Below, piece by piece: positions 16,379 to 25,827 of a DNA stretch of 64,000 bases. The DNA is from Actinokineospora auranticolor (GTDB lineage: Bacteria > Actinomycetota > Actinomycetes > Mycobacteriales > Pseudonocardiaceae). Below the pieces are notes generated by a model that saw nothing but the letters and a program-made list of their open reading frames with translations, had not been told where the DNA came from and made no database searches. How positions within the stretch are numbered: the first letter of the stretch is position 1; each line of letters starts with the position of its first letter. A program made the position numbers and the translations under genes. The DNA is taken from positions 496,001-560,000 of the forward strand of contig NZ_PTIX01000001.1 in the NCBI RefSeq assembly GCF_002934265.1. Direction: 5' to 3'.

Positions 16379-16403
16379 ACGGCCCGGCTCGGCCGGGCCG
16401 TTC
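16377..16403. terminator. Bidirectional terminator between sigma factor and rtcB
   Basis: GAACGGCCCGGC pairs perfectly with GCCGGGCCGTTC around TCG; the first arm overlaps the sigma factor stop codon, and rtcB converges from the other side. Confidence 0.8.
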
Positions 16404-16405
16404 AC

Positions 16406-17584
16406 TCACCCCTTGACGCAGACGACCTGCTTGAGCTTCGTGACGATCTCCACGAGGTCGTCCTGGTTGCGGATCACGTCGTCGATGTCCTTGTACGCGC
16501 CCGGGATCTCGTCGACCACACCCGAGTCCTTGCGGCACTCGACGCCGGCCGTCTGGGCCTTGAGGTCCTCGGTGGTGAAGGTCTTCTTGGCCTTGGTGCG
16601 CGACATCCGCCGACCCGCGCCGTGCGACGCCGACTCGAACGACTCCGGGTTGCCGAGGCCGCGGACGATGTAGGAACCGGTGCCCATCGACCCCGGGATG
16701 ATGCCCAGCTCACCCCGGCCCGCGCGGATGGCGCCCTTGCGGGTGACCAGGACCTCCTCCCCGAAGTGCACCTCCTCCGACACGTAGTTGTGGTGCGCCG
16801 AGATCGGGTCCTCGAAGGTGACGATCGGGAACTGGCGGCGCAGCACGTCGCACACCAGGCGGAGCATGACCCCGCGGTTGCGGCGGGCGTAGTCCTGCGC
16901 CCAGTACAGGTCGTGGCGGTACGCGGCCATCTCGGGGGTGCCCGCGAGGAACACGGCCAGGTCGCGGTCGAGCAGCTCGGTGTTGTGCGCCAGCTTGCGC
17001 GCGACCCCGATGTGGTGCTGGGCCAGCACGTTGCCGATCCCGCGCGACCCCGAGTGCAGCATCACCCAGACCTGCCCGGTCGTGTCCAGGCAGATCTCGA
17101 TGAAGTGGTTGCCGCCACCCAGCGTCCCCATCTGCTGCACCGCGCGCTTGCTGTTGGCCTTCACCACCGGGGTCAGGTCGTCGAAGGCGTTCCAGAAAAC
17201 CTTCCAGTCCCGCGCGTCCCGGCGCGAGAACGCCGCGTCCTTGTGCGCGCCGAAGCCCACCGGCACCGCCGCCTCGATCGCCTTGCGCAGCGGCGCCAGC
17301 GTCGCGGGCAGGTCGGCCGCGGTGAGCGACGTGCGGACCGCGGTCATACCGCACCCGATGTCGACCCCGACCGCCGCGGGCGAAACCGCATCCCGCATGG
17401 CGATGACCGAACCGACCGTGGCGCCCTTCCCGAAGTGGACGTCGGGCATGACGGCCACGTGCTTGTAGGCCCAGGGCAGGGCCGCGATGTTGTAGAGCTG
17501 CTGCATGGCAGCCCACTCGACATCCTCGGGCTTGGCCCAGAGCTGGATGTCGACGTTCTTCCCCTTGAGGGTCGTAGCTGCCAT
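16406..17584 (-). CDS. rtcB: RNA-splicing ligase RtcB
   Basis: The 392-residue protein is a GTP- and Mn-dependent RNA ligase that joins 2',3'-cyclic phosphate (or 3'-phosphate) ends to 5'-OH ends. Family motifs are present in order: MPDVHFGKGATVGSV, DIGCGM with the metal-binding cysteine (Cys78), GTLGGGNHFIEI, HSGSRGIG, and SHGAGR with the histidine that receives GMP. The length is normal for bacterial RtcB. No archease or RtcR/RtcA gene is adjacent. A second, unrelated RNA ligase gene lies at 44.0 kb. Confidence 0.95.
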   Translation of the reverse strand: MAATTLKGKNVDIQLWAKPEDVEWAAMQQLYNIAALPWAYKHVAVMPDVHFGKGATVGSVIAMRDAVSPAAVGVDIGCGMTAVRTSLTAADLPATLAPLRKAIEAAVPVGFGAHKDAAFSRRDARDWKVFWNAFDDLTPVVKANSKRAVQQMGTLGGGNHFIEICLDTTGQVWVMLHSGSRGIGNVLAQHHIGVARKLAHNTELLDRDLAVFLAGTPEMAAYRHDLYWAQDYARRNRGVMLRLVCDVLRRQFPIVTFEDPISAHHNYVSEEVHFGEEVLVTRKGAIRAGRGELGIIPGSMGTGSYIVRGLGNPESFESASHGAGRRMSRTKAKKTFTTEDLKAQTAGVECRKDSGVVDEIPGAYKDIDDVIRNQDDLVEIVTKLKQVVCVKG

Positions 17585-17802
17585 GGGGAGAAGGGTAAGC
17601 GCGAAAACCCCATCGCACGAACGCTTTTACCGGGGGGCGTGCCGATCGGTCCGAGTCGGGTGGCCACGTGCTCCCCGGCCGCGGCGGGTCGCTGCTGCCG
17701 CCAAGGCGGACTTGGGCCCGTGTCCGGGAGCAACGCCCCGCCCGCTACCTTGTTGGCACGCCACCAGGACCAGCCGCCTCCTGCTGTTGCCACGAACGGC
17801 GA

Positions 17803-17856
17803 ACCGGCCCGGGGAAGTCCACTCGCGATAGTCGAAGTGGAGTTCCCCGGGCCGGT
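17803..17856. terminator. Long hairpin terminator in the 298-base gap downstream of the aminotransferase
   Basis: Arms of 21 bases (starting ACCGGCCCGGGGAAG, ending CCCCGGGCCGGT) pair with a single mismatch around a 12-base loop. The rest of the 17585-17882 gap shows no gene; it holds the rtcB leader and this terminator. Confidence 0.8.
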
Positions 17857-17882
17857 CGCGTGGGCCGGGCGGAACGGGGCGG

Positions 17883-19259
17883 TCAGAACAGGGAGGTCGC
17901 CTCGGTCAGGGTGTGGCGCAGGATCCGCTCGATCTCGTCGAACTCGGCCTGGCCGCTGATCAGCGGCGGCGCCACCTGCACCACCGGGTCGCCCCGGTCG
18001 TCCGGGCGGCAGTACAGGCCGTTGTCGAACAGGGCCTTCGGCAGGAACCCGCGGATCAGGCGCTCGCGTTCCTCGGTGGTGAAGGACTCCTTGGTGTCCT
18101 TGTCCTTCACCAGCTCCACGGCCCAGAAGTAGCCGTCCCCGCGCACGTCGCCGACGATCGGGAGGTCGAGCAGTGTGCGCATGGTGTCGCCGAAGGCACC
18201 CTCGTTGTCCAGCACCCGCCGGTTGAGGCCCTCGGTCTCGAAGATGTCGAGGTTCGCCAAGGCCGCCGCGGCGGCGACGGGGTGGCCGCCGAACGTGTAG
18301 CCGTGGGGGAACATGACCTTGTCCCGCAGGAACGGCTCCGCGACGCGGTCGGTGGTCAGCATGGCGCCGATGGGGGCGTAGCCGGAGCTCATGCCCTTGG
18401 CGCAGGTGATGATGTCGGGCACGTACCCGAACTTCTCGCACGCGAACGTGGTGCCGTGCCTGCCGAACGCGCAGATCACCTCGTCGGAGACGAGCAGGAC
18501 GTCGTACTTGTCGCAGATCTCGCGCACCCGCTGGAAGTAGCCGGGCGGCGGGGTGAAGCAGCCACCCGAGTTCTGGACTGGCTCGAGTACCACCGCGGCC
18601 ACGGTTTCCGGGCCCTCGAACAGGATGGCCTCTTCGATCCGGTTCGCCGCCCACAGCCCGAAGGCCACCGGGTCGTCGCCGTGCTCGGGGGCCCGGTAGA
18701 TGTTGGTGTTGGGCACCCGGAAACCACCCGGGGTCAGCGGTTCGAACTGCTGCTTCATCGCGGGCAGACCCGTGATCGCGAGCGCGCCCTGCGGGGTGCC
18801 GTGGTAGGCGATCGCGCGGCTGATCACCTTGTGCTTGAGGGGGCGGCCGGTCAGCTTGAAGTACTGCTTGGCGACCTTCCACGCGCTCTCCACGGCCTCG
18901 CCGCCGCCGGTGGTGAAGAAGACCCGGTTGATGTCCCCCGGCGCCGCGGCCGCCAGCCGCTCCGCCAGCTGGACCACCGGCGGCGTCGCGTAGCCCCACA
19001 CCGGGAAGTAGGCCAGGTCGGCGGCCTGCCGGGCCATCGCCTCGGCCACCTCGCGCCGACCGTGGCCCGCCTGGACGACGAACAGCCCGGACAGCCCGTC
19101 CAGCACCTTCCGGCCCCGGTCGTCCCAGATGTAGGTGCCCTCGCCCCGGGTGATGACCGGGGTGCTGCGGCCGCCCAGCCGGGTGAAGTGCGGCCACAGG
19201 TTGCCCCAACCCGCCTCGGGCAGGCCGCTCGCGGCGGTGTCGTGCTCGGTGAGCGTCAT
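17883..19259 (-). CDS. Class III omega-aminotransferase, probable beta-alanine:pyruvate transaminase
   Basis: The 458-residue PLP enzyme has a fold-type I active site with the Schiff-base lysine in DIITCAKGMSSGY (Lys288), the cofactor aspartate in LLVSDEVICAFGR, and TTGGGEAVESAWK for phosphate binding. Length and motifs match omega-amino acid:pyruvate aminotransferases. It sits 12 bases behind a malonate/methylmalonate-semialdehyde dehydrogenase gene on the same strand. In beta-alanine degradation the aminotransferase makes malonate semialdehyde, the dehydrogenase's substrate. Taurine, GABA or putrescine-type amines remain alternatives. Confidence 0.85.
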   Translation of the reverse strand: MTLTEHDTAASGLPEAGWGNLWPHFTRLGGRSTPVITRGEGTYIWDDRGRKVLDGLSGLFVVQAGHGRREVAEAMARQAADLAYFPVWGYATPPVVQLAERLAAAAPGDINRVFFTTGGGEAVESAWKVAKQYFKLTGRPLKHKVISRAIAYHGTPQGALAITGLPAMKQQFEPLTPGGFRVPNTNIYRAPEHGDDPVAFGLWAANRIEEAILFEGPETVAAVVLEPVQNSGGCFTPPPGYFQRVREICDKYDVLLVSDEVICAFGRHGTTFACEKFGYVPDIITCAKGMSSGYAPIGAMLTTDRVAEPFLRDKVMFPHGYTFGGHPVAAAAALANLDIFETEGLNRRVLDNEGAFGDTMRTLLDLPIVGDVRGDGYFWAVELVKDKDTKESFTTEERERLIRGFLPKALFDNGLYCRPDDRGDPVVQVAPPLISGQAEFDEIERILRHTLTEATSLF

Positions 19260-19271
19260 GTGCCGTCCTTC

Positions 19272-20768
19272 TCAATCGTTCCGGGGGAAACCGAGGTTGA
19301 GGCCGCGGTGGTTCTCGTCGGGCCAGCGGGAGGTGACGACCTTGCCGCGGGTGAAGAAGTGCACGCCCTCCGCGCCGTGCGCGTGCGTGTCGCCGAACAA
19401 GGAGTCCTTCCAGCCGCCGAAGGAGTAGTAGGCGACCGGGACCGGGATCGGCACGTTGACGCCGATCATGCCGACCTCGACCTCGTGCTGGAACTGCCGG
19501 GCCGCGCCGCCGTCGTTGGTGAAGATCGCCGTGCCGTTGCCGTACGGGTTGCCGTTGACCAGCGCCAGCGCCTCCGCGTAGGTCTCGACGCGGACCACCG
19601 ACAGCACCGGGCCGAAGATCTCGTCGGTGTACACGGTCATGTCCGGGGTGACCCGGTCGAGCAGGGTCGGGCCGAGGAAGAAGCCGGAGCCGTCGGCGTC
19701 GGGCACCACCTCGCGGCCGTCCACCACGACCTCCGCTCCGGCCTCGGCGCCCGCGGCGACGTAGCCCGCCACCCGGTCGCGGTGCTCGGCGGTGACCAGC
19801 GGACCCATGTCGCAGCCGCGCCTGCCGTCGCCGGTGCGCAGGCCGCGGGCCCGCTCGGCGATGGCCGGGACCAGCCGGTCGGCGACGTCGCCGACGGCGA
19901 CGACCACGCTGATCGCCATGCACCGCTCGCCCGCCGAGCCGAACCCGGCGTTGATCGCGGCGTCGGCGGTGATGTCGACGTCGGCGTCGGGCAGCACCAC
20001 CATGTGGTTCTTCGCCCCGCCCAGCGCCTGCACGCGCTTGCCCGCCGCGCTCGCCCGCTGGTGCACGTACTTGGCGACCGGGGTGGAGCCGACGAACGAC
20101 ACCGCCTTGATCGACGGGTGCTCGAGCAGCCCGTCCACGGCCTCCTTGTCGCCCTGCAGCACGGTGAACACGCCATCGGGCAGCCCCGCGCGCTGCCACA
20201 GCCGGGCCATGAACAGCGCCGCCGACGGGTCCTTCTCGCTGGGCTTGAGCACCACGGTGTTGCCCGCCGCGATCGCGACCGGGATGAACCACAGCGGCAC
20301 CATCGCGGGGAAGTTGAACGGGCTGATCACCGCGACCGGGCCCAGCGGCTGGCGGATCGAGTGCACGTCCACGTCGGTGGAGGCGTTCTCGGTGAAGCCG
20401 CCCTTGAGCAGGTGGCCGATGCCGCAGGCGAACTCCACGACCTCCAGCCCGCGCGCCACCTCGCCCGCCGCGTCGGAGAGGACCTTGCCGTGCTCGGCGG
20501 TGATGACCGCGGCCAGCTCGTCCTTCGCCTCGTCCAGCAGCTGCCGGAAGGCGAACAGGATCCGGGTGCGGCGCGAGAGCGCGGTGTCGCGCCAGCCGGG
20601 GAACGCGGCCGCTGCGGCGCCGATCGCCCGCTCGACCTCGTCCGCGCCCGCGAGCGCGACCCGCCGGGCGAGCTTCCCGGTGGCCGGGTCGAACACGTCC
20701 GCGGCGCGGCCGGACCGGCCCGGCACCTCCGCGCCGTCGATCCAGTGGCCCACGATCTCCGTGCTCAT
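19272..20768 (-). CDS. mmsA: CoA-acylating (methyl)malonate-semialdehyde dehydrogenase
   Basis: The 498-residue aldehyde dehydrogenase has catalytic Cys283 in [10 protein letters not shown], Asn152 in SPFNFPAM and the LGGAKNH motif characteristic of the MmsA/IolA family. These enzymes oxidatively decarboxylate malonate or methylmalonate semialdehyde to acetyl- or propionyl-CoA. As first gene of the operon with the aminotransferase, it would turn beta-alanine-derived malonate semialdehyde into acetyl-CoA. Valine catabolism is the alternative, but no other valine genes are near. It is divergent from a PucR regulator. Confidence 0.9.
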   Translation of the reverse strand: MSTEIVGHWIDGAEVPGRSGRAADVFDPATGKLARRVALAGADEVERAIGAAAAAFPGWRDTALSRRTRILFAFRQLLDEAKDELAAVITAEHGKVLSDAAGEVARGLEVVEFACGIGHLLKGGFTENASTDVDVHSIRQPLGPVAVISPFNFPAMVPLWFIPVAIAAGNTVVLKPSEKDPSAALFMARLWQRAGLPDGVFTVLQGDKEAVDGLLEHPSIKAVSFVGSTPVAKYVHQRASAAGKRVQALGGAKNHMVVLPDADVDITADAAINAGFGSAGERCMAISVVVAVGDVADRLVPAIAERARGLRTGDGRRGCDMGPLVTAEHRDRVAGYVAAGAEAGAEVVVDGREVVPDADGSGFFLGPTLLDRVTPDMTVYTDEIFGPVLSVVRVETYAEALALVNGNPYGNGTAIFTNDGGAARQFQHEVEVGMIGVNVPIPVPVAYYSFGGWKDSLFGDTHAHGAEGVHFFTRGKVVTSRWPDENHRGLNLGFPRND

Positions 20769-20850
20769 CCGCGTCCTTCCCGTAGCTCTGGCGAGTCCAG
20801 TACAGCCTCGGCGCCGCGCGGGCCCGTTGCCAGTGACACAGTGCTGGTGA

Positions 20851-20867
20851 TCGGGTCGTGGACCCGA
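20851..20867. promoter_or_regulatory. Palindrome in the mmsA/PucR divergent promoter
   Basis: TCGGGTC-GTG-GACCCGA is a perfect 7+7 inverted repeat in the 131-base region between the mmsA and pucR-like genes, a candidate operator for the PucR protein. Confidence 0.5.
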
Positions 20868-20899
20868 CGGTGTGTAAAGGCGCGTGTTAGGGTCCGGCG

Positions 20900-22507
20900 G
20901 TGTACCCGACCGTGGCGGACGTGCTGGCCACGCCCGCCGTGCAGGTGGGCGACCCGAGGGTGCGCGCGGGCGAGGAGCACCTGGACCGGCCGGTGCGCTG
21001 GGTGCACGTCAGCGAGATCGCGGACGTCGAGGGCACGCTGGAGGGCGGCGAGCTGCTGCTGTCCACCGGCATCGTGCCGAGGGCCCCCGGCGCCGACCTG
21101 ACCGCCTACGTCACCCGGCTGCGGGACGCGGGCGCGGCGGCGCTGGTCGTGGAGCTGGGCAGGCTGCTGCCCGCGCTGCCCGAGCCGATGGTCCGCACCG
21201 CCCGGCGACTCGGGTTCCCCCTGGTCGAGCTGCGCCGCGCGGTCCGCTTCGTGGAGATCACCGAGGCGGTGCACGCGCGGATCCTGCACGCCGGGCACGA
21301 GCGGCTGCGGTTCACCGAGAAGGTCAACGAGGTGTTCACGACGCTGACCGTGGAGGGCGCCCGGGTCGAGGAGATCCTGGCCCAGGCGAGCGCGCTCGGC
21401 GGCCACCCGGTGGTGCTGGAGGACCTGGCGCACCACGCGGTCGCGTTCAGCGGGACCACGCGGGCGGGGGAGTTGCTGCGCGACTGGGAGTCGCGGTCCC
21501 GGCTGGCCGTGGCGGGTGCGGAGACGGCGGTCGCGGGGCCCGAGCGCTGGCTGTGCGCGCCCGTCGGCCCCCGGCGGGGGCGGTGGGGTCGGCTGGTGGT
21601 GCCGTTCGCGGTGGCCGAGTCCGATGTGGACCGCGCGGTGGCCGTGCTGGAGCGGGCGGCGGACACGCTGGCCATCACGCGGATGTTGCAGGGGGAGGGG
21701 CGCGACGTCGCGCTCGACGCCCACGGCGGGCTGCTGCGCGACCTGCTCGCGGGCCAGGTGACCGACGAGGCCGCGACGAACGCACGGCTGCGGGCGCTGG
21801 GCCTGCGGTCGGGACGCGCCTACGCGGTGCTCGTGCTCGCCGTCGGCGCGCCGGGCTCCCCGTCCGCCGAGGTCGACCAGGCCGCGCTCGGCGCCGCCGC
21901 GGCGACCGCGCGCGCCCAGGGCCGCGCGGCGCTGACCGGCGTCACCGCCCCGGGCCGGGTCGCGGTCGTGTTCTCGTGCCCGGCCGAGACCGACGAACCC
22001 GCCGCGGTCCGGTCCTTCCTGGCCGCCATGACCCAGAACCCGTTGCTGCCCAAGGGAACCATCGCCGCTGCGGGCACCCCCGCCACCCGCCTCACCGGCC
22101 TGTCCGCGGCCCTGGAGGAGGCCACCCACGTCGCCGACGCCGTGGCCGCCGACCCGGCGCGAGTGGGGGAGCGGGACGTGTACCGCGGCCGCGACCTCGG
22201 CGCGCGCGGTCTGCTGTGGTCGCTGCGCGCCGACCCGCGCCTGCACCAGTTCGCCGAACTCCAGCTGCACCCCCTGCTCGCCCACCGCGGCGGGGCGGAC
22301 CTGCTCGACCTGCTCCGCGCGTACCTGTCCACCAACGGCAACATCGCCGACCTGGCCCGCAGGCTGCACGTCAGCCGCCCCGCCGTATACGCCCGCCTCA
22401 CCCGCCTGACCGACGTCCTCGGCCGCGACCTCACCGACCCGGAGACCCGCCTGTCGCTGTACCTCGCGGTACTGGCCCACGACCAGACCGCGCGCTCGCG
22501 GGGCTGA
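20900..22507 (+). CDS. PucR-family transcriptional regulator
   Basis: The 535-residue regulator has an N-terminal PucR ligand-sensing domain ([37 protein letters not shown]), a middle GGDEF-like region, and a C-terminal helix-turn-helix ([19 protein letters not shown] then [10 protein letters not shown]). PucR-family activators in actinobacteria control nitrogen and amine catabolism such as GABA, polyamines and purines. Divergent placement next to mmsA-aminotransferase suggests it controls that operon in response to the substrate amine or amino acid. GTG 20900 is the only start that preserves the full N-terminal domain. Confidence 0.88.
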   Translation: MYPTVADVLATPAVQVGDPRVRAGEEHLDRPVRWVHVSEIADVEGTLEGGELLLSTGIVPRAPGADLTAYVTRLRDAGAAALVVELGRLLPALPEPMVRTARRLGFPLVELRRAVRFVEITEAVHARILHAGHERLRFTEKVNEVFTTLTVEGARVEEILAQASALGGHPVVLEDLAHHAVAFSGTTRAGELLRDWESRSRLAVAGAETAVAGPERWLCAPVGPRRGRWGRLVVPFAVAESDVDRAVAVLERAADTLAITRMLQGEGRDVALDAHGGLLRDLLAGQVTDEAATNARLRALGLRSGRAYAVLVLAVGAPGSPSAEVDQAALGAAAATARAQGRAALTGVTAPGRVAVVFSCPAETDEPAAVRSFLAAMTQNPLLPKGTIAAAGTPATRLTGLSAALEEATHVADAVAADPARVGERDVYRGRDLGARGLLWSLRADPRLHQFAELQLHPLLAHRGGADLLDLLRAYLSTNGNIADLARRLHVSRPAVYARLTRLTDVLGRDLTDPETRLSLYLAVLAHDQTARSRG

Positions 22508-22516
22508 CCGCACGAA

Positions 22517-22547
22517 AACGGGGGTCGAGCAGGACTCGACCCCCGTT
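22517..22547. terminator. Bidirectional terminator between PucR and APC permease genes
   Basis: AACGGGGGTCGAG and CTCGACCCCCGTT form a perfect 13-base stem with loop CAGGA between two convergent genes. Confidence 0.85.
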
Positions 22548-22564
22548 CCGCCCCGAGGCGAGGG

Positions 22565-23995
22565 CTAGTGGGCGGCTTCCGCCGCGGCGGGGTCGTCCGA
22601 GGGGCCCTGGAGTTCCCACTGGCCGCGGCGGCGCAGGACCAGCACGTAGTACAGGGCGGCCACCACGCCGACGCCGAGGGTGATCAGCAGGCTCGGGCGA
22701 CCGGTGGTCGGGTCCTGGGCGTTCTGGATGACCACGTACACCAGCGCGGCCAGGGCCAGCACCGGGGCGACCGGGAACAGCGGCATCTTGTACGCCGCGT
22801 GCGCGGTGCTGCCGTTGCGGCGACCGCTGAGGACCGCCAGGCACAGCATCGCGTAGACGACCACGATCGAGGTCGCGGTGACCACGAGCAGGAAGTTCTC
22901 CGGCGCGAAGCACAGCGCGGTGCTGATCGCGCCGGTGACCAGCGTGGCGATCCACGGCGTGCCGGTCTTCGGGTGGATCGACGACAGCGCCTTGTTGATC
23001 GCCTTGGGCCACACCGCGTCGCGGCCGGTGCTGAAGACCATCCGGGCGGTGATCAGGATGATGGCCAGCACCGCGTTCAGGATCGCCAGGGCGATGGCCA
23101 GGCTGATGACCGTGTTGACCGTGGAGCCCGCCGCCGAGGTGACGAAGTAGCTCATCATGTTGTCCGCGCCGAACAGGTCCGGCAGCGACGGCGCGCCGAG
23201 CAGCACGGCGGTCACCGGTACCAGCTCCGCGAGGACCGTGATGCCCAGCGCCCACAGGATGGCGCGGGCGATGCCGCGGTGCGCGTCGTTGGTCTCCTCG
23301 CCGAAGTAGACCGCCGAGCCGTAGCCGTTGTAGGAGAAGATCGCGACCGCCGCCGCGCCGACCACCAGGCCGAGCGCCGCCGGGCCGACCACCCCGTCGG
23401 GCCCCGCCGCCACCGGCGAGCCGAGCAGGTCGCCCATCGGGCGGGCCGGGTCGAAGAAGCCGAGCGCGCTGATCACGACCAGGGCGATCATCTCGATGGC
23501 CAGGAAGACGCCGGTGATCCAGGCGTTGAGCTTGATGTCGAAGATCGCCAGGACGGCCGCGCCCGCGGTGGTGACCGCCGCGACCAGCGGGCCGGGCAGG
23601 CCGGGGATCAGCACGCTCAGGTAGGTGCCGACGCCCAGCGCGATGACGGCGATGATGAGCACCTGCGTGACCATCAGCAAACCGAGCGTGACGAACCCGG
23701 GCAGCCTGCCCAGGGTGCGCGCGACGATCGCGTACTCACCGCCGCTGAGCGGGTACGACGAGGCCAGCTCCGCGTAGACGAACGCCATGAACACGCCGAC
23801 CACGGCCGCGATCACGAAGCTCCAGAACGCGCCGCTGCCCGCCTGGCCGATGACCCCCGGCGCGATGATGAAGACCGAGGACGCGGGGGAGATCGCCGAC
23901 AGGGTGATGAGCAGCGTGCCGAGCACCTTCAGGCCCCGGCGCAGCGCCGCTGTGGACGGTGGAGATGTGGACAGTGGGGTGGTCGGGTCCGACAT
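22565..23995 (-). CDS. APC-superfamily amino acid permease
   Basis: The 476-residue protein has about 12 membrane helices and the APC N-terminal signature (ITLSAISPASSVFIIAPGVIG, then YAELASSYPLSGGEY). It resembles amino acid/amine permeases of the APA type. Placed between the mmsA operon and the TetR/P1-peptidase genes, it probably imports the beta-alanine or beta-alanyl substrate; specificity is not readable from sequence. It is divergent from the TetR gene, with two related operator-like sites between them. Confidence 0.85.
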   Translation of the reverse strand: MSDPTTPLSTSPPSTAALRRGLKVLGTLLITLSAISPASSVFIIAPGVIGQAGSGAFWSFVIAAVVGVFMAFVYAELASSYPLSGGEYAIVARTLGRLPGFVTLGLLMVTQVLIIAVIALGVGTYLSVLIPGLPGPLVAAVTTAGAAVLAIFDIKLNAWITGVFLAIEMIALVVISALGFFDPARPMGDLLGSPVAAGPDGVVGPAALGLVVGAAAVAIFSYNGYGSAVYFGEETNDAHRGIARAILWALGITVLAELVPVTAVLLGAPSLPDLFGADNMMSYFVTSAAGSTVNTVISLAIALAILNAVLAIILITARMVFSTGRDAVWPKAINKALSSIHPKTGTPWIATLVTGAISTALCFAPENFLLVVTATSIVVVYAMLCLAVLSGRRNGSTAHAAYKMPLFPVAPVLALAALVYVVIQNAQDPTTGRPSLLITLGVGVVAALYYVLVLRRRGQWELQGPSDDPAAAEAAH

Positions 23996-24030
23996 TGCGG
24001 TCTCCTCGGGAAGGGACGTCGAGCGCAGCG

Positions 24031-24055
24031 GTTCTTTGACTGGTCATCAAAGAAC
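24031..24055. promoter_or_regulatory. Operator-like inverted repeat O1, APC permease/TetR region
   Basis: GTTCTTTGA and TCAAAGAAC are perfect 9-base arms around CTGGTCA, 36 bases upstream of the permease start. A related site lies at 24117. Likely bound by the divergent TetR protein. Confidence 0.65.
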
Positions 24056-24116
24056 TCGGTGTGGCGTTCGTCAATAACTTGGCTGAAAAAGACTGTGTTA
24101 CGGCTTGGTCGCTTGC

Positions 24117-24138
24117 GTTCTTTGATGATCAGCTGAAC
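24117..24138. promoter_or_regulatory. Operator-like site O2 just upstream of the TetR gene
   Basis: GTTCTTTGATGATCAG followed by CTGAAC shares GTTCTTTGATGA-CAG with the reverse complement of O1 and ends 10 bases before the TetR start, consistent with autoregulation. Confidence 0.6.
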
Positions 24139-24148
24139 AATCGGGGGT

Positions 24149-24754
24149 ATGCCCAGACCCAGCCGCGCCCATGAGCGCCGCGGCGAGCTGATCGCCGCCG
24201 CCCGCCAGGCCGTCCTCGACCGGGGCGTCCTCGACCTGCGGCTGCGCGACGTCGCCGACCAGGCGGCCATGTCCACCGGATCGGTGCTGTACTACTTCCC
24301 GACCCTCAGCGACCTGCTCTACGAGGTGCAGCGCGAAGCCGTCGAACGGTTCTGTGTGGACCGCGAGGAAGCGGCCCGCCAGGAGCCGGACCCGAGGCGG
24401 CGGTTGGTGCGCACGATCCGCGCCGGGTTGCCCAGTGGTCTGGACGACGAGCTGTGCGTGCTCATCTACGAACTCGGCGCGTACGCCCGCCGCGACCCCG
24501 CCTACGCCGCCGAGCACATCCGGCTGTGCGAGCGGCAGGTCGCGCTGTACTCGACGATCCTGGAGACCGGCGCGGCGCTCGGGGTGTTCGAGCTGACCCG
24601 CGACGCCACCACCATCGCGCGCAGCCTCGTCGCGCTGGAGGACGGGCTGGGGTTGCACCTGACCCAGGCCGTGCCCACCTTCACCACCGACCAGGCCGAG
24701 GCGATGCTCATCGCGTACGCGGCCGACGCCACCCACTGCGAACTGGAGTCCTGA
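24149..24754 (+). CDS. TetR-family transcriptional regulator
   Basis: The 201-residue protein has an N-terminal TetR helix-turn-helix (GVLDLRLRDVADQAAMSTGS then VLYYFPTLSDLL) and an all-helical ligand-binding C-terminal domain, resembling the BetI-like subgroup. Its stop overlaps the start of the P1-peptidase gene (TGATG), so the two are coupled, and it is divergent from the APC permease. Two related inverted repeats in the intergenic region are probable operators. The inducer may be the permease's substrate. Confidence 0.88.
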   Translation: MPRPSRAHERRGELIAAARQAVLDRGVLDLRLRDVADQAAMSTGSVLYYFPTLSDLLYEVQREAVERFCVDREEAARQEPDPRRRLVRTIRAGLPSGLDDELCVLIYELGAYARRDPAYAAEHIRLCERQVALYSTILETGAALGVFELTRDATTIARSLVALEDGLGLHLTQAVPTFTTDQAEAMLIAYAADATHCELES

Positions 24755-25827
24755 TGCGCGCCCGCGACCTCGGCCTGCCCCTGACCGGTGCCACCGGCCC
24801 GCACAACGCCATCACCGACGTCCCCGGTGTCGAGGTCGGCTACACCACGCTCATCGAGGGTGACTCGGTGCGCACGGGCGTCACCGCGATCCTGCCCCGC
24901 GCCCGCGCGGAGGTGCACGTGCCGTGCGCGGCGGGCCGCTACTCGCTCAACGGCAACGGCGAGATGACCGGCAGCGCCTTCCTCGACGAGACGGGCCTCC
25001 TGCGGCTGCCGGTGCTGATCACCAACACGCACGCCATCGGCCCCTGCCACCGCGGCGTGATCGACTGGACCGCGCGCGAGCAGCCCCGGGTCGCGGACCA
25101 GTGGCTGCTCCCCGTGGTCGCCGAGACCTGGGACGGGTACCTCAACGACATCAACGGCCCCCACATCCAGCCGTCGCACGCGGTCGCGGCCATCGACGCC
25201 GCGGCGGGCGGACCGGTCGCGGAGGGCTCGGTCGGCGGCGGCACGGGGATGAACTGCTACGCGTTCAAGGGCGGCAGCGGCACGTCGTCCCGGGTCGTGG
25301 CGTACGGCCAGGACAGCTACACGGTCGGCGCCTTCGTCCAGGCCAACTTCGGCTCCCGCACCGAGTTGACCGTCTGCGGTGTGCCACTGGGGGAGGCCTT
25401 GGCCGACGACAACCCCATGGAAGGTGGGGACTGGCTGATCCCGGCGGGGGCGGGGTCGGTGATCGCCGTCATCGCCACCGACGCGCCCATGCTGCCGGGC
25501 CAGTGCACGGCCCTGGCCCGCCGAGTCCCCCTCGGCCTGGCCCGCACGGGCACCACCGGCTCCCACTTCTCCGGCGACATCTTCTTGGCCTTCTCCACGG
25601 GGAACACGTTGACCCCGTCGGAGTTCCCGGTCGGCGAGCCCGGCTACGACACCCTGCGCACGGTCCCGTGGAACCGCATGGACGACTTCTACACGGCCGT
25701 AGTGCAGGCGGTGGAGGAAGCGGTGCTCAACGCCCTGGTGGCCGCCACCGACATGACCGGCCGCAACGGCCACCGCTCACCCGCGCTCCCCACCGACCGC
25801 CTGGTGGAACTGGTCGTCAAGCGCTGA
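24754..25827 (+). CDS. P1-family aminopeptidase (DmpA/BapA-like)
   Basis: The 357-residue N-terminal-nucleophile hydrolase contains the P1 blocks ITDVPGVEVGYTTLI, GEMTGSAFLDE, SVGGGTGMNCYAFKGG (159-174) and HFSGDIFLAFSTGN (271-284), where the autoproteolytic serine of the family lies (here probably Ser273). P1 enzymes self-cleave into two chains and remove N-terminal residues from small peptides; BapA/DmpA types accept beta-amino acids, including beta-alanyl dipeptides. That specificity would fit the nearby aminotransferase/MmsA operon. The start overlaps the TetR stop. The 3' end overlaps the convergent next gene by 11 bases. Confidence 0.85.
   Translation: MRARDLGLPLTGATGPHNAITDVPGVEVGYTTLIEGDSVRTGVTAILPRARAEVHVPCAAGRYSLNGNGEMTGSAFLDETGLLRLPVLITNTHAIGPCHRGVIDWTAREQPRVADQWLLPVVAETWDGYLNDINGPHIQPSHAVAAIDAAAGGPVAEGSVGGGTGMNCYAFKGGSGTSSRVVAYGQDSYTVGAFVQANFGSRTELTVCGVPLGEALADDNPMEGGDWLIPAGAGSVIAVIATDAPMLPGQCTALARRVPLGLARTGTTGSHFSGDIFLAFSTGNTLTPSEFPVGEPGYDTLRTVPWNRMDDFYTAVVQAVEEAVLNALVAATDMTGRNGHRSPALPTDRLVELVVKR

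Noticed and set aside
17344-20292. Long minus-strand open frame spanning aminotransferase and mmsA genes
   Set aside because: It lies in a different frame of the same strand and contains only low-complexity Arg-rich sequence; mmsA and aminotransferase frames carry complete motifs.
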